From an uncultured Flavobacteriaceae bacterium (lineage in GTDB: Bacteria > Bacteroidota > Bacteroidia > Flavobacteriales > Flavobacteriaceae): 61,125 nucleotides of DNA. Both the position numbers and the translations under genes were made by a program. Shown here in pieces: positions 44,084-53,370 of the stretch (its first letter is position 1; each line of letters opens with the position of its first letter). The stretch covers positions 1 through 61,125 of the forward strand of contig CAJQNZ010000026.1 of the NCBI GenBank assembly GCA_905479835.1, read 5' to 3'. Below the pieces are notes generated by a model, which was not told where the DNA came from, did no database searches, and saw only the letters and a list, made by a program, of their open reading frames with translations.

Positions 44084-44525
44084 TCTTATCATAGCATTTA
44101 TGCTATTCATACCTTACGCTTTTTATCTATACACTTACTTTCCTCAAGAAAAAATTTTCGAAACAAGATTTTTTACTTTTGAAAGTAAAGGATATCAAGA
44201 CGTGAGGTATTTTGCATGGCTTTTATTTTCAAAATTAGCTCCATTATCATTATTATTAATTTGGTTTACAACTTGTAAGAATTGGTGGTACTATTCAATT
44301 GCAATACCTATTTCCGTATATGTATCCCAAATAGTAGGAATCTTAAATGATGATTTAGAGTATATTGATGAAGTAGAGTTTATCTATACTCTACCTATCA
44401 CAATTATTATTTTAACCATTCTATACTTCATACGTAGTAAAATACGAGTATTTTTGAAAGCTAAGGATATCAAGAAAGAAATGGATGAAATAATGGATAA
44501 GCCTTTTGTAAAAAAAGGAAATTAA
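44025..44525 (+). CDS. Membrane protein of unknown function overlapping the Cys-Cys peptide gene
   Basis: A 166-residue protein with four predicted helices: about 18-37 (LLTGSLIIAFMLFIPYAFYLY), 60-80 (YFAWLLFSKLAPLSLLLIWF), 87-104 (WWYYSIAIPISVYVSQIVGI) and 116-135 (IYTLPITIIILTILYFI), then a charged tail. I do not recognise the family. ATG codons at 44004 and 44025 are both inside the preceding small gene; I chose 44025 for the smaller overlap. Context suggests it works with the small exported peptide, for example as its receptor, immunity or export factor, but this is inference. Confidence 0.65.
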   Translation: MTQNKRLKDVVPKGSLLTGSLIIAFMLFIPYAFYLYTYFPQEKIFETRFFTFESKGYQDVRYFAWLLFSKLAPLSLLLIWFTTCKNWWYYSIAIPISVYVSQIVGILNDDLEYIDEVEFIYTLPITIIILTILYFIRSKIRVFLKAKDIKKEMDEIMDKPFVKKGN

Positions 44526-44572
44526 AGAACCAACCAAAACATATATTTTAATTAATTCATTTAATCACAATA

Positions 44573-44735
44573 ATGGAAATTAAACTATATAAAGAAGATA
44601 ACTCACACTTTTCAAAAAAGAAATAATATAAAATTATTAGGATTATTAAATCACTACAATAACTATTGAGAACAACGAGAATTAAAATACTCACTCTTTG
44701 TATATGATATGTGTTTAAAAATAAGTGTAAAATAA
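44573..44735 (+). pseudogene. Possible decayed small gene before the tRNA cluster
   Basis: Starting at ATG 44573, the frame MEIKLYKEDNSHFSKKK stops at 44624. In the +1 frame the sequence continues NNIKLLGLLNHYNNY, a TGA, then EQRELKYSLFVYDMCLKISVK ending at 44733. Together these read like one protein of about 53 residues with a frameshift and an internal stop. No homologue is recognised, and AT-rich DNA can give such patterns by chance. Confidence 0.25.
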
Positions 44736-44762
44736 AAGCCATACATATGTATGGCTTTTTTT
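44734..44762. terminator. Bidirectional terminator next to the tRNA genes
   Basis: AAAAGCCATACAT/ATGTATGGCTTTT is a perfect 26-bp palindrome followed by more T on the plus strand and preceded by A on the other side. It can end the membrane-protein transcript and the tRNA transcript coming from the right. Confidence 0.88.
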
Positions 44763-44764
44763 AG

Positions 44765-44838
<74 letters not shown>

Positions 44839-44849
44839 ATAAAAATAAG

Positions 44850-44924
44850 TCGGGGTGGCAGGATTCGAACCTGCGACCTCCTCGTCCCAAACGAGGCGCG
44901 ATGACCGGGCTACGCTACACCCCG
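44850..44924 (-). tRNA. tRNA-Pro (TGG anticodon)
   Basis: On the minus strand: acceptor CGGGGTG/CACCCCG, D arm AGCGTAGCCCGGTCATCGC, anticodon stem CCTCG/CGAGG with loop TTTGGGA (anticodon TGG), and T arm GCAGGTTCGAATCCTGC. No CCA is encoded. It lies 11 bp from the Arg and 10 bp from the Ser tRNA gene. Confidence 0.95.
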
Positions 44925-44934
44925 AAAATTTTTG

Positions 44935-45021
44935 CGGAGAGGAAGGGATTCGAACCCCCGGTACCCGTAAAGGTACAACTCCTTAGCAGGGAGCCCCGAT
45001 CGACCACTCTGGCACCTCTCC
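44935..45021 (-). tRNA. tRNA-Ser (GCT anticodon)
   Basis: On the minus strand: acceptor GGAGAGG/CCTCTCC, anticodon stem CTCC/GGAG with loop CTGCTAA (anticodon GCT), a long variable arm (TTGTACCTTTACGGGTAC) typical of serine tRNAs, and T arm GGGGGTTCGAATCCCTT. It is the promoter-proximal gene of the Ser-Pro-Arg cluster. Confidence 0.95.
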
Positions 45022-45125
45022 AATTTTCGCTATTGTAATGAACTTATTTTTGCGAGTGCAAATGTATCATTCCATTTACAATAACGCAACTTTTTTCTAA
45101 ATTAATTTAGAAAATAAAGGAGTTT

Positions 45126-47171
45126 TTAATCAGGATATTCAATCCGCAAATGATAAATATTTTTCAATTTTTTTTTCAAAACTTTTTTAACCAATTCAAT
45201 ATCTCTAAAAGTAATATTCGCATTCATAAATTGTCCATCTGCCATTTGTTTAGCAACAATTTTATCTATCAAAGAATCAATCAATTGAGTTGTAGGCTCT
45301 TTTATACTTTTAGAAGCTGCCTCTGCTGCATCACACATCATTAAAATTGCAGTTTCTTTAGAAAAAGGATTGGGTCCTGGATATCTATAATCTTCTATAT
45401 TGACAAAATCCGGATTATTACTTTTCTCTTGTTGGTAAAAATAGTAAACCAAACTCGTTCCGTGGTGTGTTCTTATAAAATCTATAATTCTATCTGGCAA
45501 CCTGTATTTTTTTGCCAATTCGATTCCATCTATTATGTGATCTATGATTATTCGTGCACTATCCTTGTTGGACAGTTCATTATGAGGATTAACATTGGTT
45601 GATTGATTTTCTATAAAGTACATAGAATTATTCATTTTCCCAATATCATGATATAGTGCTCCTGTTCTTACAAGCATTGCATTTGCATTAATTTCATTGG
45701 CTACTGCTTCTGCAAGATTGGCTACTTGCATAGAATGCTGAAAGGTTCCTGGGGCTTTTTCAGCAAGTTGACGTAATAAAACAGAATTGGTATTCGATAA
45801 TTCAAGGAGTGAAACGTCTGAAACTAGACCAAATATTCTTTCATATATAAATATCAAAATAGTAGATAGAAAAGCTAATATTCCATTAAAAATAAATAAC
45901 CAGAAATAAAACAAGTTTAAATCATTGGCATTTCCTTCTTGAATGATTGTAAATGCAACGTAAGCAATCATATATATGAAAGTAATCTGTCCTATAGAAA
46001 TAAACAAATTAACTCTTTTATACAACTCTGAAACTGTCAATATGGTTACAATTCCAGCAATTATTTGCAAGAAGATAAATTCAAAACTATTTGGCACAAT
46101 AAAACCAAGCAGTAAAACTGTAAGCACATGTGCAAAAAGACCTAAACGTGCATCAAAAAAAGCTTTTAATATTATTGGCAAAATACACAATGGTATTGCA
46201 TACACATATTTAGCGTCATATTTAACCACTATTGTAGTTAAAAAAATCATTAGTAGTATATTTAAAAATATTAGTGTTGTCTTATTATTATCTTCAAATA
46301 TCAGTGGTCTATATTTTCTTAAAAAGAGTAGCAACATTAATAATGCTAAAGCAACCAAAATTGTATATCCAAAAACTACCCAATTATAATTAGATTTACT
46401 CCATACTTGTGATTCAAGTTCTTGCTGTATTGAATTTAATGCTTCTAACTTCTTCCCTTCAACAATATCTCCTTTTAATATTATCAATTCATTTTCAGCA
46501 ATAAATCCAGTTGTATAAGAAATATTATCTATAGATTCTTGTTTTACTTTCTGTGTGAAATTTTCATCATAAGAAATATTTGGCTTGACAACATTGGATA
46601 GGATATTTAACAATACACTTCTTGTTTCAACTGATACAATATCTGATAAATTGGAATTAATAATTTGCAATAAATCACTTGATTTAATTAAGTTTTCTCT
46701 GTTAATTTCTAGCAACAGATTACCATTGCGAAGAAAAATTACTATTTCCTTATCTAGCTTTCGCTCACTTTGATTGTCAATAAAACCATTTCTATAAATT
46801 TCTTTAATAATTCCAACGCTTCTATCAATAAAAGACTTAGTATCATCTTTTGAAAAAAGTCTTGTATCAAATTGGTTATGAAATTCAGCAATTACTGAAC
46901 TTTCAATCGTATTGTCTTTCGTAAAATAAACTTTGGTATTTTCTTCAATCGTTGCAATCTCCTTTTTAATATCTTCGTTTGATTTTTGAATTGAAAAATT
47001 AAAAGGGGCATAATAATTTTCATATTGCCAAGGCTTACCTTTAAAATAATCATATTTAAACTTCCCTCCTTTTGGTAGTAAATAGACAATCAAAAAAACA
47101 GTCATTATGAATAAAAATATTTTATAAATAAATGAGTGGTTTTGAAATAAATTATTCAGAATTTTTTTCAT
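45126..47171 (-). CDS. 7TM-HD family cyclic-di-AMP phosphodiesterase-like protein (PgpH type)
   Basis: A 681-residue protein with an N-terminal helix (about 15-33), an extracytoplasmic 7TMR-HDED domain (about 50-260), seven helices (about 265-445) and a cytoplasmic HD domain. Metal ligands are H479 in FQHSMQVANLAE, H508-D509 in ALYHDIGKM, two later His in IIDHIIDG and THHGTSLV, and a final Asp in MMCDAAEAAS. Characterised PgpH proteins degrade c-di-AMP to pApA. c-di-AMP activity in this organism is inferred. The gene lies just downstream of the tRNA cluster. Confidence 0.93.
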   Translation of the reverse strand: MKKILNNLFQNHSFIYKIFLFIMTVFLIVYLLPKGGKFKYDYFKGKPWQYENYYAPFNFSIQKSNEDIKKEIATIEENTKVYFTKDNTIESSVIAEFHNQFDTRLFSKDDTKSFIDRSVGIIKEIYRNGFIDNQSERKLDKEIVIFLRNGNLLLEINRENLIKSSDLLQIINSNLSDIVSVETRSVLLNILSNVVKPNISYDENFTQKVKQESIDNISYTTGFIAENELIILKGDIVEGKKLEALNSIQQELESQVWSKSNYNWVVFGYTILVALALLMLLLFLRKYRPLIFEDNNKTTLIFLNILLMIFLTTIVVKYDAKYVYAIPLCILPIILKAFFDARLGLFAHVLTVLLLGFIVPNSFEFIFLQIIAGIVTILTVSELYKRVNLFISIGQITFIYMIAYVAFTIIQEGNANDLNLFYFWLFIFNGILAFLSTILIFIYERIFGLVSDVSLLELSNTNSVLLRQLAEKAPGTFQHSMQVANLAEAVANEINANAMLVRTGALYHDIGKMNNSMYFIENQSTNVNPHNELSNKDSARIIIDHIIDGIELAKKYRLPDRIIDFIRTHHGTSLVYYFYQQEKSNNPDFVNIEDYRYPGPNPFSKETAILMMCDAAEAASKSIKEPTTQLIDSLIDKIVAKQMADGQFMNANITFRDIELVKKVLKKKLKNIYHLRIEYPD

Positions 47172-47289
47172 AGTTCAAATGTAAAAAATAAAAGGCAATG
47201 AATATGATTTAGTTATATCTAATAACAAATCAATGGTATATTGAAGTAAAATGATTAAATTTGTAATAATAATTTTGAATTTAAATCAG

Positions 47290-48468
47290 ATGAATAAAGA
47301 TATTGTTATTGTTTCTATGGCTCGTACACCTATAGGAAGTTTTATGGGAAGTTTATCTTCTGTTTCTGCAACGAAACTTGGTTCAATTGCAATTAAAGGC
47401 GCTTTGGACAAAATAGGACTTGAGGCAAGTAAAGTAGATGAAGTTTTAATGGGAAATGTTGTATCTTCTGGATTGGGTCAAGCACCAGCGAGGCAAGCGG
47501 CAATATTTGCAGGGATTCCAGATAGTGTTCCATGTACTACTATCAATAAAGTTTGTTCATCTGGAATGAAAGCAATTATGATTGCTGCACAATCAATTCA
47601 ATGTGGAGATGCTCAGATCGTTGTTGCTGGCGGAATGGAAAGTATGAGTAGAATTCCTCATTATTTGGAAGGAAGAAATAGTGTGAAATTAGGGAATATA
47701 AAAGTTACCGATGGATTATTAATTGATGGTCTTACTGATGTCTATGATCAAAAACACATGGGAACTTGTGCTGACTTATGTGCTCAAGAATATGTATTTT
47801 CCCGTGAAGACCAAGATGCATTTGCAATTGAATCTTATAACAGATCTACAATTGCTTGGAAAGAGAATAAATTTATTAATGAAGTTGTTCCAGTAGAAAT
47901 TCCACAGAGAAGAGGCGATGCTATTGTTTTTTCTGAAGATGAAGAATATAAAAACGTGAAAATGGAGAAAATTCCAACTTTACGTCCTGTTTTTTCAAAA
48001 GAAGGAACTGTTACTGCAGCCAATGCTTCAACCCTTAATGATGGTGCAGCTGCAATGGTTCTTATGAGTGCTGAAAAGGCGAAAGAATTACAACTAAATC
48101 CTATTGCCAAAATAATATCTTATGCTGATGCTGCACATGAACCGAAATGGTTTACAACTGCTCCTGCTAAAGCTCTTCCAAAAGCACTTAATAAAGGAAA
48201 TATTTCAATAGATGACATTGATTATTTCGAATTGAATGAAGCTTTTAGTGTTGTAGGTCTTGCTAATATTAAAATATTAGGATTGGATGCGAAAAAAGTA
48301 AATGTTAATGGAGGTGCTGTTTCTCTGGGTCATCCTCTTGGAATGTCAGGAGCACGAATTATAATGTCATTAATTACAGTATTGGAACAAAATAACGGGA
48401 AATATGGCGCTGCTGGGATCTGTAATGGAGGTGGTGGAGCTAGTGCTATTGTGATTGAAAAAATTTAA
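47290..48468 (+). CDS. Acetyl-CoA C-acyltransferase (thiolase)
   Basis: A 392-residue thiolase. From the ATG at 47290 the catalytic residues fall at C89 (NKVCSSG), H348 (GHPLGMSGAR) and C378 (CNGGGGAS), the same numbering as the well-studied biosynthetic thiolase. It condenses two acetyl-CoA or cleaves 3-ketoacyl-CoA in fatty-acid or branched-chain degradation. An upstream ATG at 47251 would add 13 mainly hydrophobic residues (KFVIIILNLNQ) not expected in this family, so I reject it. The next gene is 22 bp away. Confidence 0.96.
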   Translation: MNKDIVIVSMARTPIGSFMGSLSSVSATKLGSIAIKGALDKIGLEASKVDEVLMGNVVSSGLGQAPARQAAIFAGIPDSVPCTTINKVCSSGMKAIMIAAQSIQCGDAQIVVAGGMESMSRIPHYLEGRNSVKLGNIKVTDGLLIDGLTDVYDQKHMGTCADLCAQEYVFSREDQDAFAIESYNRSTIAWKENKFINEVVPVEIPQRRGDAIVFSEDEEYKNVKMEKIPTLRPVFSKEGTVTAANASTLNDGAAAMVLMSAEKAKELQLNPIAKIISYADAAHEPKWFTTAPAKALPKALNKGNISIDDIDYFELNEAFSVVGLANIKILGLDAKKVNVNGGAVSLGHPLGMSGARIIMSLITVLEQNNGKYGAAGICNGGGGASAIVIEKI

Positions 48469-48490
48469 TAGGATTTATTAATTATATTCT

Positions 48491-49261
48491 ATGCAATACG
48501 GAATTTGTAATTTAAGTATCATCTCTCTTAGACTTGAACCTAGTGATAAGAGTGAATTGGTATCTCAAATTTTGTTTGGAGAACATTTTAAAGTTCTTGA
48601 AAAACGTAGTAAATGGAGTAAAATAAGATTAGAATTTGATAATTATGAAGGCTGGGTAGATAACAAACAATATATTGATATCTCCGAAGAATTATATAAG
48701 AAGTTATCCAATTCAAACTTGAATCTTACTGGTGAATTAATAGATTTTATTTCTGATTCAAATAAAAACCTCACCCCTATTCCTTTAGGATCTTCCTTAC
48801 CTTTTTATGAAAACTCATTGGTAAAAATTAATAATGCATTATTCAATTATGAAGGTTCAATCCATACTGGAATAAGCAATAAAGAGAGTCTTATAAATAC
48901 TGCTTTTATGTATTTAAATGCTCCATATTTATGGGGAGGAAAAACACCTTTTGGAATTGATTGTTCTGGTTTTACTCAGATGGTTTATAAATTATGTGGT
49001 TATAAATTACTTCGTGATGCTTCTCAACAAGCAACACAAGGAGAGGTATTGAGTTTTATTGAAGAAAGTGAACCTGGTGATTTGGCATTTTTTGATAATA
49101 ATGAAGGAAATATTATCCATGTAGGAATTATTATGAAAGACAATTATATCATACATGCTCATGGTAAAGTAAGAATTGATAGAATTGATCATAGCGGAAT
49201 TTATAATATTGATACACGACGACATACCCACAAACTTAGAGTGATTAAGAAAATTATTTAA
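48491..49261 (+). CDS. NlpC/P60 family peptidoglycan peptidase with SH3-like domain
   Basis: A 256-residue protein. Residues 5-60 form a bacterial SH3-like module (LRLEPSDKSELVSQILFGE, WSKIRLEFDNYEGWV). Residues 135-256 form the NlpC/P60 domain with catalytic C158 in GIDCSGF, H210 in IIHVGII and H222 in HAHGKV. Enzymes of this type cut the gamma-D-Glu-diamino acid bond of muropeptides, here possibly in recycling as no signal peptide is seen. It follows the thiolase gene by 22 bp. Confidence 0.92.
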   Translation: MQYGICNLSIISLRLEPSDKSELVSQILFGEHFKVLEKRSKWSKIRLEFDNYEGWVDNKQYIDISEELYKKLSNSNLNLTGELIDFISDSNKNLTPIPLGSSLPFYENSLVKINNALFNYEGSIHTGISNKESLINTAFMYLNAPYLWGGKTPFGIDCSGFTQMVYKLCGYKLLRDASQQATQGEVLSFIEESEPGDLAFFDNNEGNIIHVGIIMKDNYIIHAHGKVRIDRIDHSGIYNIDTRRHTHKLRVIKKII

Positions 49262-49263
49262 AC

Positions 49264-49293
49264 AAAAAAAAACCGCTTATAGCGGTTTTTTTT
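49264..49293. terminator. Bidirectional terminator after the NlpC/P60 gene
   Basis: Stem ACCGCT/AGCGGT with a TAT loop, flanked by an A-tract on the left and T8 on the right. It separates the convergent NlpC/P60 and TPR genes. Confidence 0.9.
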
Positions 49294-49309
49294 ATTCTTT
49301 TTAAAACAA

Positions 49310-50557
49310 TTATTCTATTTTTTTATCCATACTCAAGTTTTCATAGAAACTATTCAATAAACTCTTTAATTGATCGCTTGGAGTCAATTGATATGCTTTC
49401 TCAAATATTGGTAATGCTTCTCTATAAATAGGTAGTAATTTTTCTGCTTTAATTTGATCATACTTTTTAAAGTTCATAGCATTGGCATCCAATTCTTTTT
49501 GAACCGCTTCAGATTTAGACAATATGATAGTTCCAAGATTATTGTATGCTTCTCCATAATCTGGCTTTAATTCAATAGCCTTATTAAAATTTACTTTAGC
49601 TGCTTCCTTATTCCCTAATTCTAAATTCATAACACCGACATTGTAGTGTAAATTAGCATTGGTAGGATTTAATTGTATTGCTTCTTCTAGTTTTTCTTTA
49701 AACTTTACATTGTCACCTAATTTTAAATAGATATTTGCTTCTTGAATAACTAAATTATAATCATTCGGATTAGACGCTTTTGCCTTTGCTATAGCCTCAA
49801 GTGCCTTATTTGTATCTCCCAATGCTATATAATTTGTAGCAATTGATTTAACTATTTCTCCCAATTTAGATTCTGTAGTTACAACTTTAGGGTCTTTAGC
49901 TATTCCAAGTTTCACTTTCTTATCCATATCAGATTTAGAAGAAAAACTCATGTCTTGACCATCTACAATACTTACAGCTATATACTCAGTAGAAACTCCA
50001 GTATAATTCATATCAATTAACGCTTGATATTTTTCATTAGATTTTTTATAATCCTTACCTAATGAATATACCAATGCAGCATTATATAAAAATGATGTGT
50101 CAGCTGGACTCAAAAGATAAACTTTTTCAAACCCTTCTGCAGCAGAGATATAACTTTCAGAGTCAGAAGATTCTCTTGCGATATTAAAACTTGACTGTGC
50201 TTTTTGAGCTTCGGCCTGAATCAATTCATTTAATATAGTTCCCGCTTCAGAAGAATATGCAGATCCCGATTTACCTTCTGTTTTTAATAAATTATTAAAT
50301 GCCATTGCAACTCCTTCAACATCTGGATTACTTCCGCTAGCAAATAATGCTTTCCCTTTTAAAAAGTAATATTTTGCTTTCATTTTAGCATCTGCATTTC
50401 CAATAATACCTTCTATTTGATTTAATGTAGATAAAACTGTTGCAAAATCTGATTTTTTAAGTGCTTTCTCAGCTATTTTTAATTCGTTTTTTTGTGCAAA
50501 TGATGCCAATCCCATGCATAGAGATAACGACAACATCAAAATTTGTTTTTTAGTCAT
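49310..50557 (-). CDS. Exported tetratricopeptide (TPR) repeat protein
   Basis: A 415-residue protein from the ATG at 50557, with a signal peptide ending SFAQ at about residue 21. Helical repeats run through the protein; the clearest TPRs are around 225-325 (NYIALGDTNKALEAIAKAKASNPND, NLHYNVGVMNLELGNKEAAKVNFNKAIEL, GEAYNNLGTIIL). TPRs mediate protein contacts. An in-frame ATG at 50584 would add nine residues. It begins shortly after gyrA ends and is probably transcribed with it. No specific partner can be named. Confidence 0.88.
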   Translation of the reverse strand: MTKKQILMLSLSLCMGLASFAQKNELKIAEKALKKSDFATVLSTLNQIEGIIGNADAKMKAKYYFLKGKALFASGSNPDVEGVAMAFNNLLKTEGKSGSAYSSEAGTILNELIQAEAQKAQSSFNIARESSDSESYISAAEGFEKVYLLSPADTSFLYNAALVYSLGKDYKKSNEKYQALIDMNYTGVSTEYIAVSIVDGQDMSFSSKSDMDKKVKLGIAKDPKVVTTESKLGEIVKSIATNYIALGDTNKALEAIAKAKASNPNDYNLVIQEANIYLKLGDNVKFKEKLEEAIQLNPTNANLHYNVGVMNLELGNKEAAKVNFNKAIELKPDYGEAYNNLGTIILSKSEAVQKELDANAMNFKKYDQIKAEKLLPIYREALPIFEKAYQLTPSDQLKSLLNSFYENLSMDKKIE

Positions 50558-50588
50558 GATCGTATTTTTAATTAAGGTTTTCATTTAG

Positions 50589-53108
50589 TTATTCTTGATT
50601 ATTAGTTTCTTCACTTTCATTGTTTTCAATTTCCGTGCCATTTTCCACTTCTGCTTCCTCCTCTTCCTCTTCTTCATGCATAACCTTCGCAACAGCAGCT
50701 ATTGAATCACTGCCTTTAATATTAATAAGTTTAACACCTTGCGTAGCTCTTCCCATTACACGAAGATCTGAAACTGCCATTCGAATTGTTATTCCAGATT
50801 TATTAATAATCATTAAATCATCTTCATCAGTTACATTTTTAATAGCTACCAGTTCTCCTGTTTTATCTGTAACATTTATTGTTTTTACACCTTTCCCTCC
50901 TCTATTGGTAATTCTATAATCTTCAAGTGAAGATCTTTTTCCATACCCATTTTCAGAAACCACCAATACATTTTCGGACTCATCATTAACGGCAATCATT
51001 CCTACTACTTCATCATTATCATCTTTCAACCTTATACCCCTTACACCTGAAGCATTTCTACCCATAGGTCTGGTTTTACTTTCTTCAAATCGAATTGACT
51101 TCCCAGATTTTAATGCCAACATTACTTGACTATCTCCTGTTGTAAGTTTTGCTTCTAGTAATTCATCACCTTCACGTATTGTAATCGCATTAATTCCATT
51201 GGTTCTTGGTCTAGAATATTGTTCTAATGAAGTTTTCTTAACCTGGCCTTTTTTGGTAGCCATAATAACATAGTGACTATTGATATAATCCTCATCTTTT
51301 AAGTCTTGAGTTACCAAAAATGCTTTTACTTTATCATCTGGTTCTATATTTACCAAATTCTGAATTGCTCTACCCTTAGCAGTTTTACCACCTTCAGGAA
51401 TTTCATATACTCGCATCCAGAAAACTTTCCCTTTCTGAGTAAAGAATAACATATATTGATGGTTTGTCCCAACAAATAAATGTTCTAAGAAATCTTCACT
51501 TCTTGTTGAAACTCCTTTCTGCCCTCTACCTCCTCTATTCTGAACTTTATACTCATCTAAATTTGTTCTTTTTACATAACCTGCATGTGATATAGTCACT
51601 ACAACTTTAGAATCAGGAATCATATCTTCAATAGATAAATCTCCACCTGCATATTCAATTAAAGAACGACGCTCGTCTCCATATTTCTCTCCAATATGAA
51701 TTAACTCGTCTTTAATTATCTGATATCTTCTAGGTTCATTTGACAAGATATCTTTCAAATCGGCAATCAATAACATGATTTCATCATACTCAGCTCTTAA
51801 CTTGTCTTGTTCAAGACCCGTTAATTGACGTAATCTCATTTCAACAATTGCTTTTGCTTGAATTTCTGTTAGTTCAAATCTCTCAATCAAGTTTTCACGT
51901 GCTTGATCAGCATTAGAAGATGCACGGATAATTTTTATTACTTCATCAATATTATCAGAAGCAATAATCAATCCTTCTAGTATATGTGCTCTCGCTTCTG
52001 CTTTCTTTAAATCATATGCAGTTCTTCTTTCAATTACTTCATGCCTATGTTCAACAAAGTAGTGAATCAATTGCTTTAAATTTAATTGTTCAGGACGACC
52101 ATTAACAAGTGCAATATTATTTACGCTAAAAGAAGTCTGCAATGCAGAATATTTAAATAACTTATTAAGGACAACGTTAGGAATTGCATCTCTTTTTAAA
52201 ACATATACAATACGCATTCCATTTCTATCAGACTCATCACGAATATTTGCAATTCCATCTAATTTCTTATCGTTTACCAAATCAGCTGTTTTCTTAATCA
52301 TATCAGCTTTGTTGACTTGGTAAGGAATCTCGGTAACAATAATACACTCTCTTCCTTTTACTTCTTCAAAAGAAGTCTTAGCTCTCATGACAATTCTTCC
52401 TCTTCCTGTATGAAAAGCACTTCTCACACCATCATAACCATATATAATTCCTCCTGTTGGAAAATCAGGAGCCTTTATGTGTTGCATTAACTCATCAATC
52501 TCTATATCGTTGTTGTCTATATATGCAATCGTTCCATTGATAACTTCAGTCAAGTTATGTGGCGCCATATTGGTAGCCATTCCCACAGCAATTCCAGAAC
52601 CTCCATTTACAAGTAAATTTGGTATTCTTGTAGGCAATACAGTAGGTTCTTGAAGTGTATCATCAAAATTCAATCTATGATCAACAGTATCTTTCTCAAT
52701 ATCTGATAACATTTCTTCAGATATTTTCTGCATTCTCACCTCTGTATAACGCATTGCTGCTGGACTATCTCCATCAACTGATCCAAAGTTACCTTGACCA
52801 TCTACCATCATATACCGTTGACTCCAATGTTGTGCCATACGCACCATAGAATCATATACAGATGTATCACCATGTGGATGATACTTTCCTAAAACTTCTC
52901 CAACAATTCTTGCAGACTTTTTATAAGATCCAGTCGCTTTAATACCTAACTCATGCATACCAAAAAGAACCCTTCTATGCACTGGTTTTAGACCATCACG
53001 CACGTCTGGAAGAGCTCTTGAGACGATTACTGACATTGAATAATCAATGTAAGCTGATTTCATCTCATCTTCTATATTAATAGGTATTAACTTTTCTCCA
53101 TCTGCCAT
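50589..53108 (-). CDS. gyrA: DNA gyrase subunit A
   Basis: An 839-residue type IIA topoisomerase subunit. The catalytic Tyr is Y121 in [10 protein letters not shown]. The quinolone-determining region [10 protein letters not shown] has Thr82 and Asp86; Thr in the place of E. coli Ser83 is the usual residue in flavobacteria. The C-terminal beta-pinwheel has six blades, including the GyrA box [10 protein letters not shown] and later GxxxRxG repeats (NRGGKGVKT). The end (from about 810) is a very acidic tail with a Glu run. It is divergent from clpC with 262 bp between them and no gene in the gap. Confidence 0.98.
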   Translation of the reverse strand: MADGEKLIPINIEDEMKSAYIDYSMSVIVSRALPDVRDGLKPVHRRVLFGMHELGIKATGSYKKSARIVGEVLGKYHPHGDTSVYDSMVRMAQHWSQRYMMVDGQGNFGSVDGDSPAAMRYTEVRMQKISEEMLSDIEKDTVDHRLNFDDTLQEPTVLPTRIPNLLVNGGSGIAVGMATNMAPHNLTEVINGTIAYIDNNDIEIDELMQHIKAPDFPTGGIIYGYDGVRSAFHTGRGRIVMRAKTSFEEVKGRECIIVTEIPYQVNKADMIKKTADLVNDKKLDGIANIRDESDRNGMRIVYVLKRDAIPNVVLNKLFKYSALQTSFSVNNIALVNGRPEQLNLKQLIHYFVEHRHEVIERRTAYDLKKAEARAHILEGLIIASDNIDEVIKIIRASSNADQARENLIERFELTEIQAKAIVEMRLRQLTGLEQDKLRAEYDEIMLLIADLKDILSNEPRRYQIIKDELIHIGEKYGDERRSLIEYAGGDLSIEDMIPDSKVVVTISHAGYVKRTNLDEYKVQNRGGRGQKGVSTRSEDFLEHLFVGTNHQYMLFFTQKGKVFWMRVYEIPEGGKTAKGRAIQNLVNIEPDDKVKAFLVTQDLKDEDYINSHYVIMATKKGQVKKTSLEQYSRPRTNGINAITIREGDELLEAKLTTGDSQVMLALKSGKSIRFEESKTRPMGRNASGVRGIRLKDDNDEVVGMIAVNDESENVLVVSENGYGKRSSLEDYRITNRGGKGVKTINVTDKTGELVAIKNVTDEDDLMIINKSGITIRMAVSDLRVMGRATQGVKLINIKGSDSIAAVAKVMHEEEEEEEAEVENGTEIENNESEETNNQE

Positions 53109-53370
53109 ATATAAAATGTTTAAATTTTTAGTAGTTTTTTAATTGAACAGCAAGATACAATTTTACTACTTTTAGCATTTAAAAATGTTTTCGTTTTTAA
53201 GAATAGTTATTAACAATTTCGACATGATTAACAGTAATATTAAAGGCTTGAAAATCAGAAATTTTAACAAGCTAATTTTACTGTTATTTTGTCAGTGTTA
53301 AAAAGAGGTATTGTTTTTGCATTACATTCATAAAAAAAACGCTTAGTTTTACAATATTAAATATATTTAT

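Noticed and set aside
47251-47289. Upstream ATG extending the thiolase by 13 residues
   Set aside because: Starting at 47290 gives the standard thiolase N-terminus and catalytic numbering C89/H348/C378; the extension is unlike the family.
50589-53108. Thr82 in the GyrA quinolone-determining region as a resistance change
   Set aside because: Thr at this position is the usual residue in flavobacterial GyrA as far as I know, and Asp86 is unchanged, so it is not evidence of resistance.
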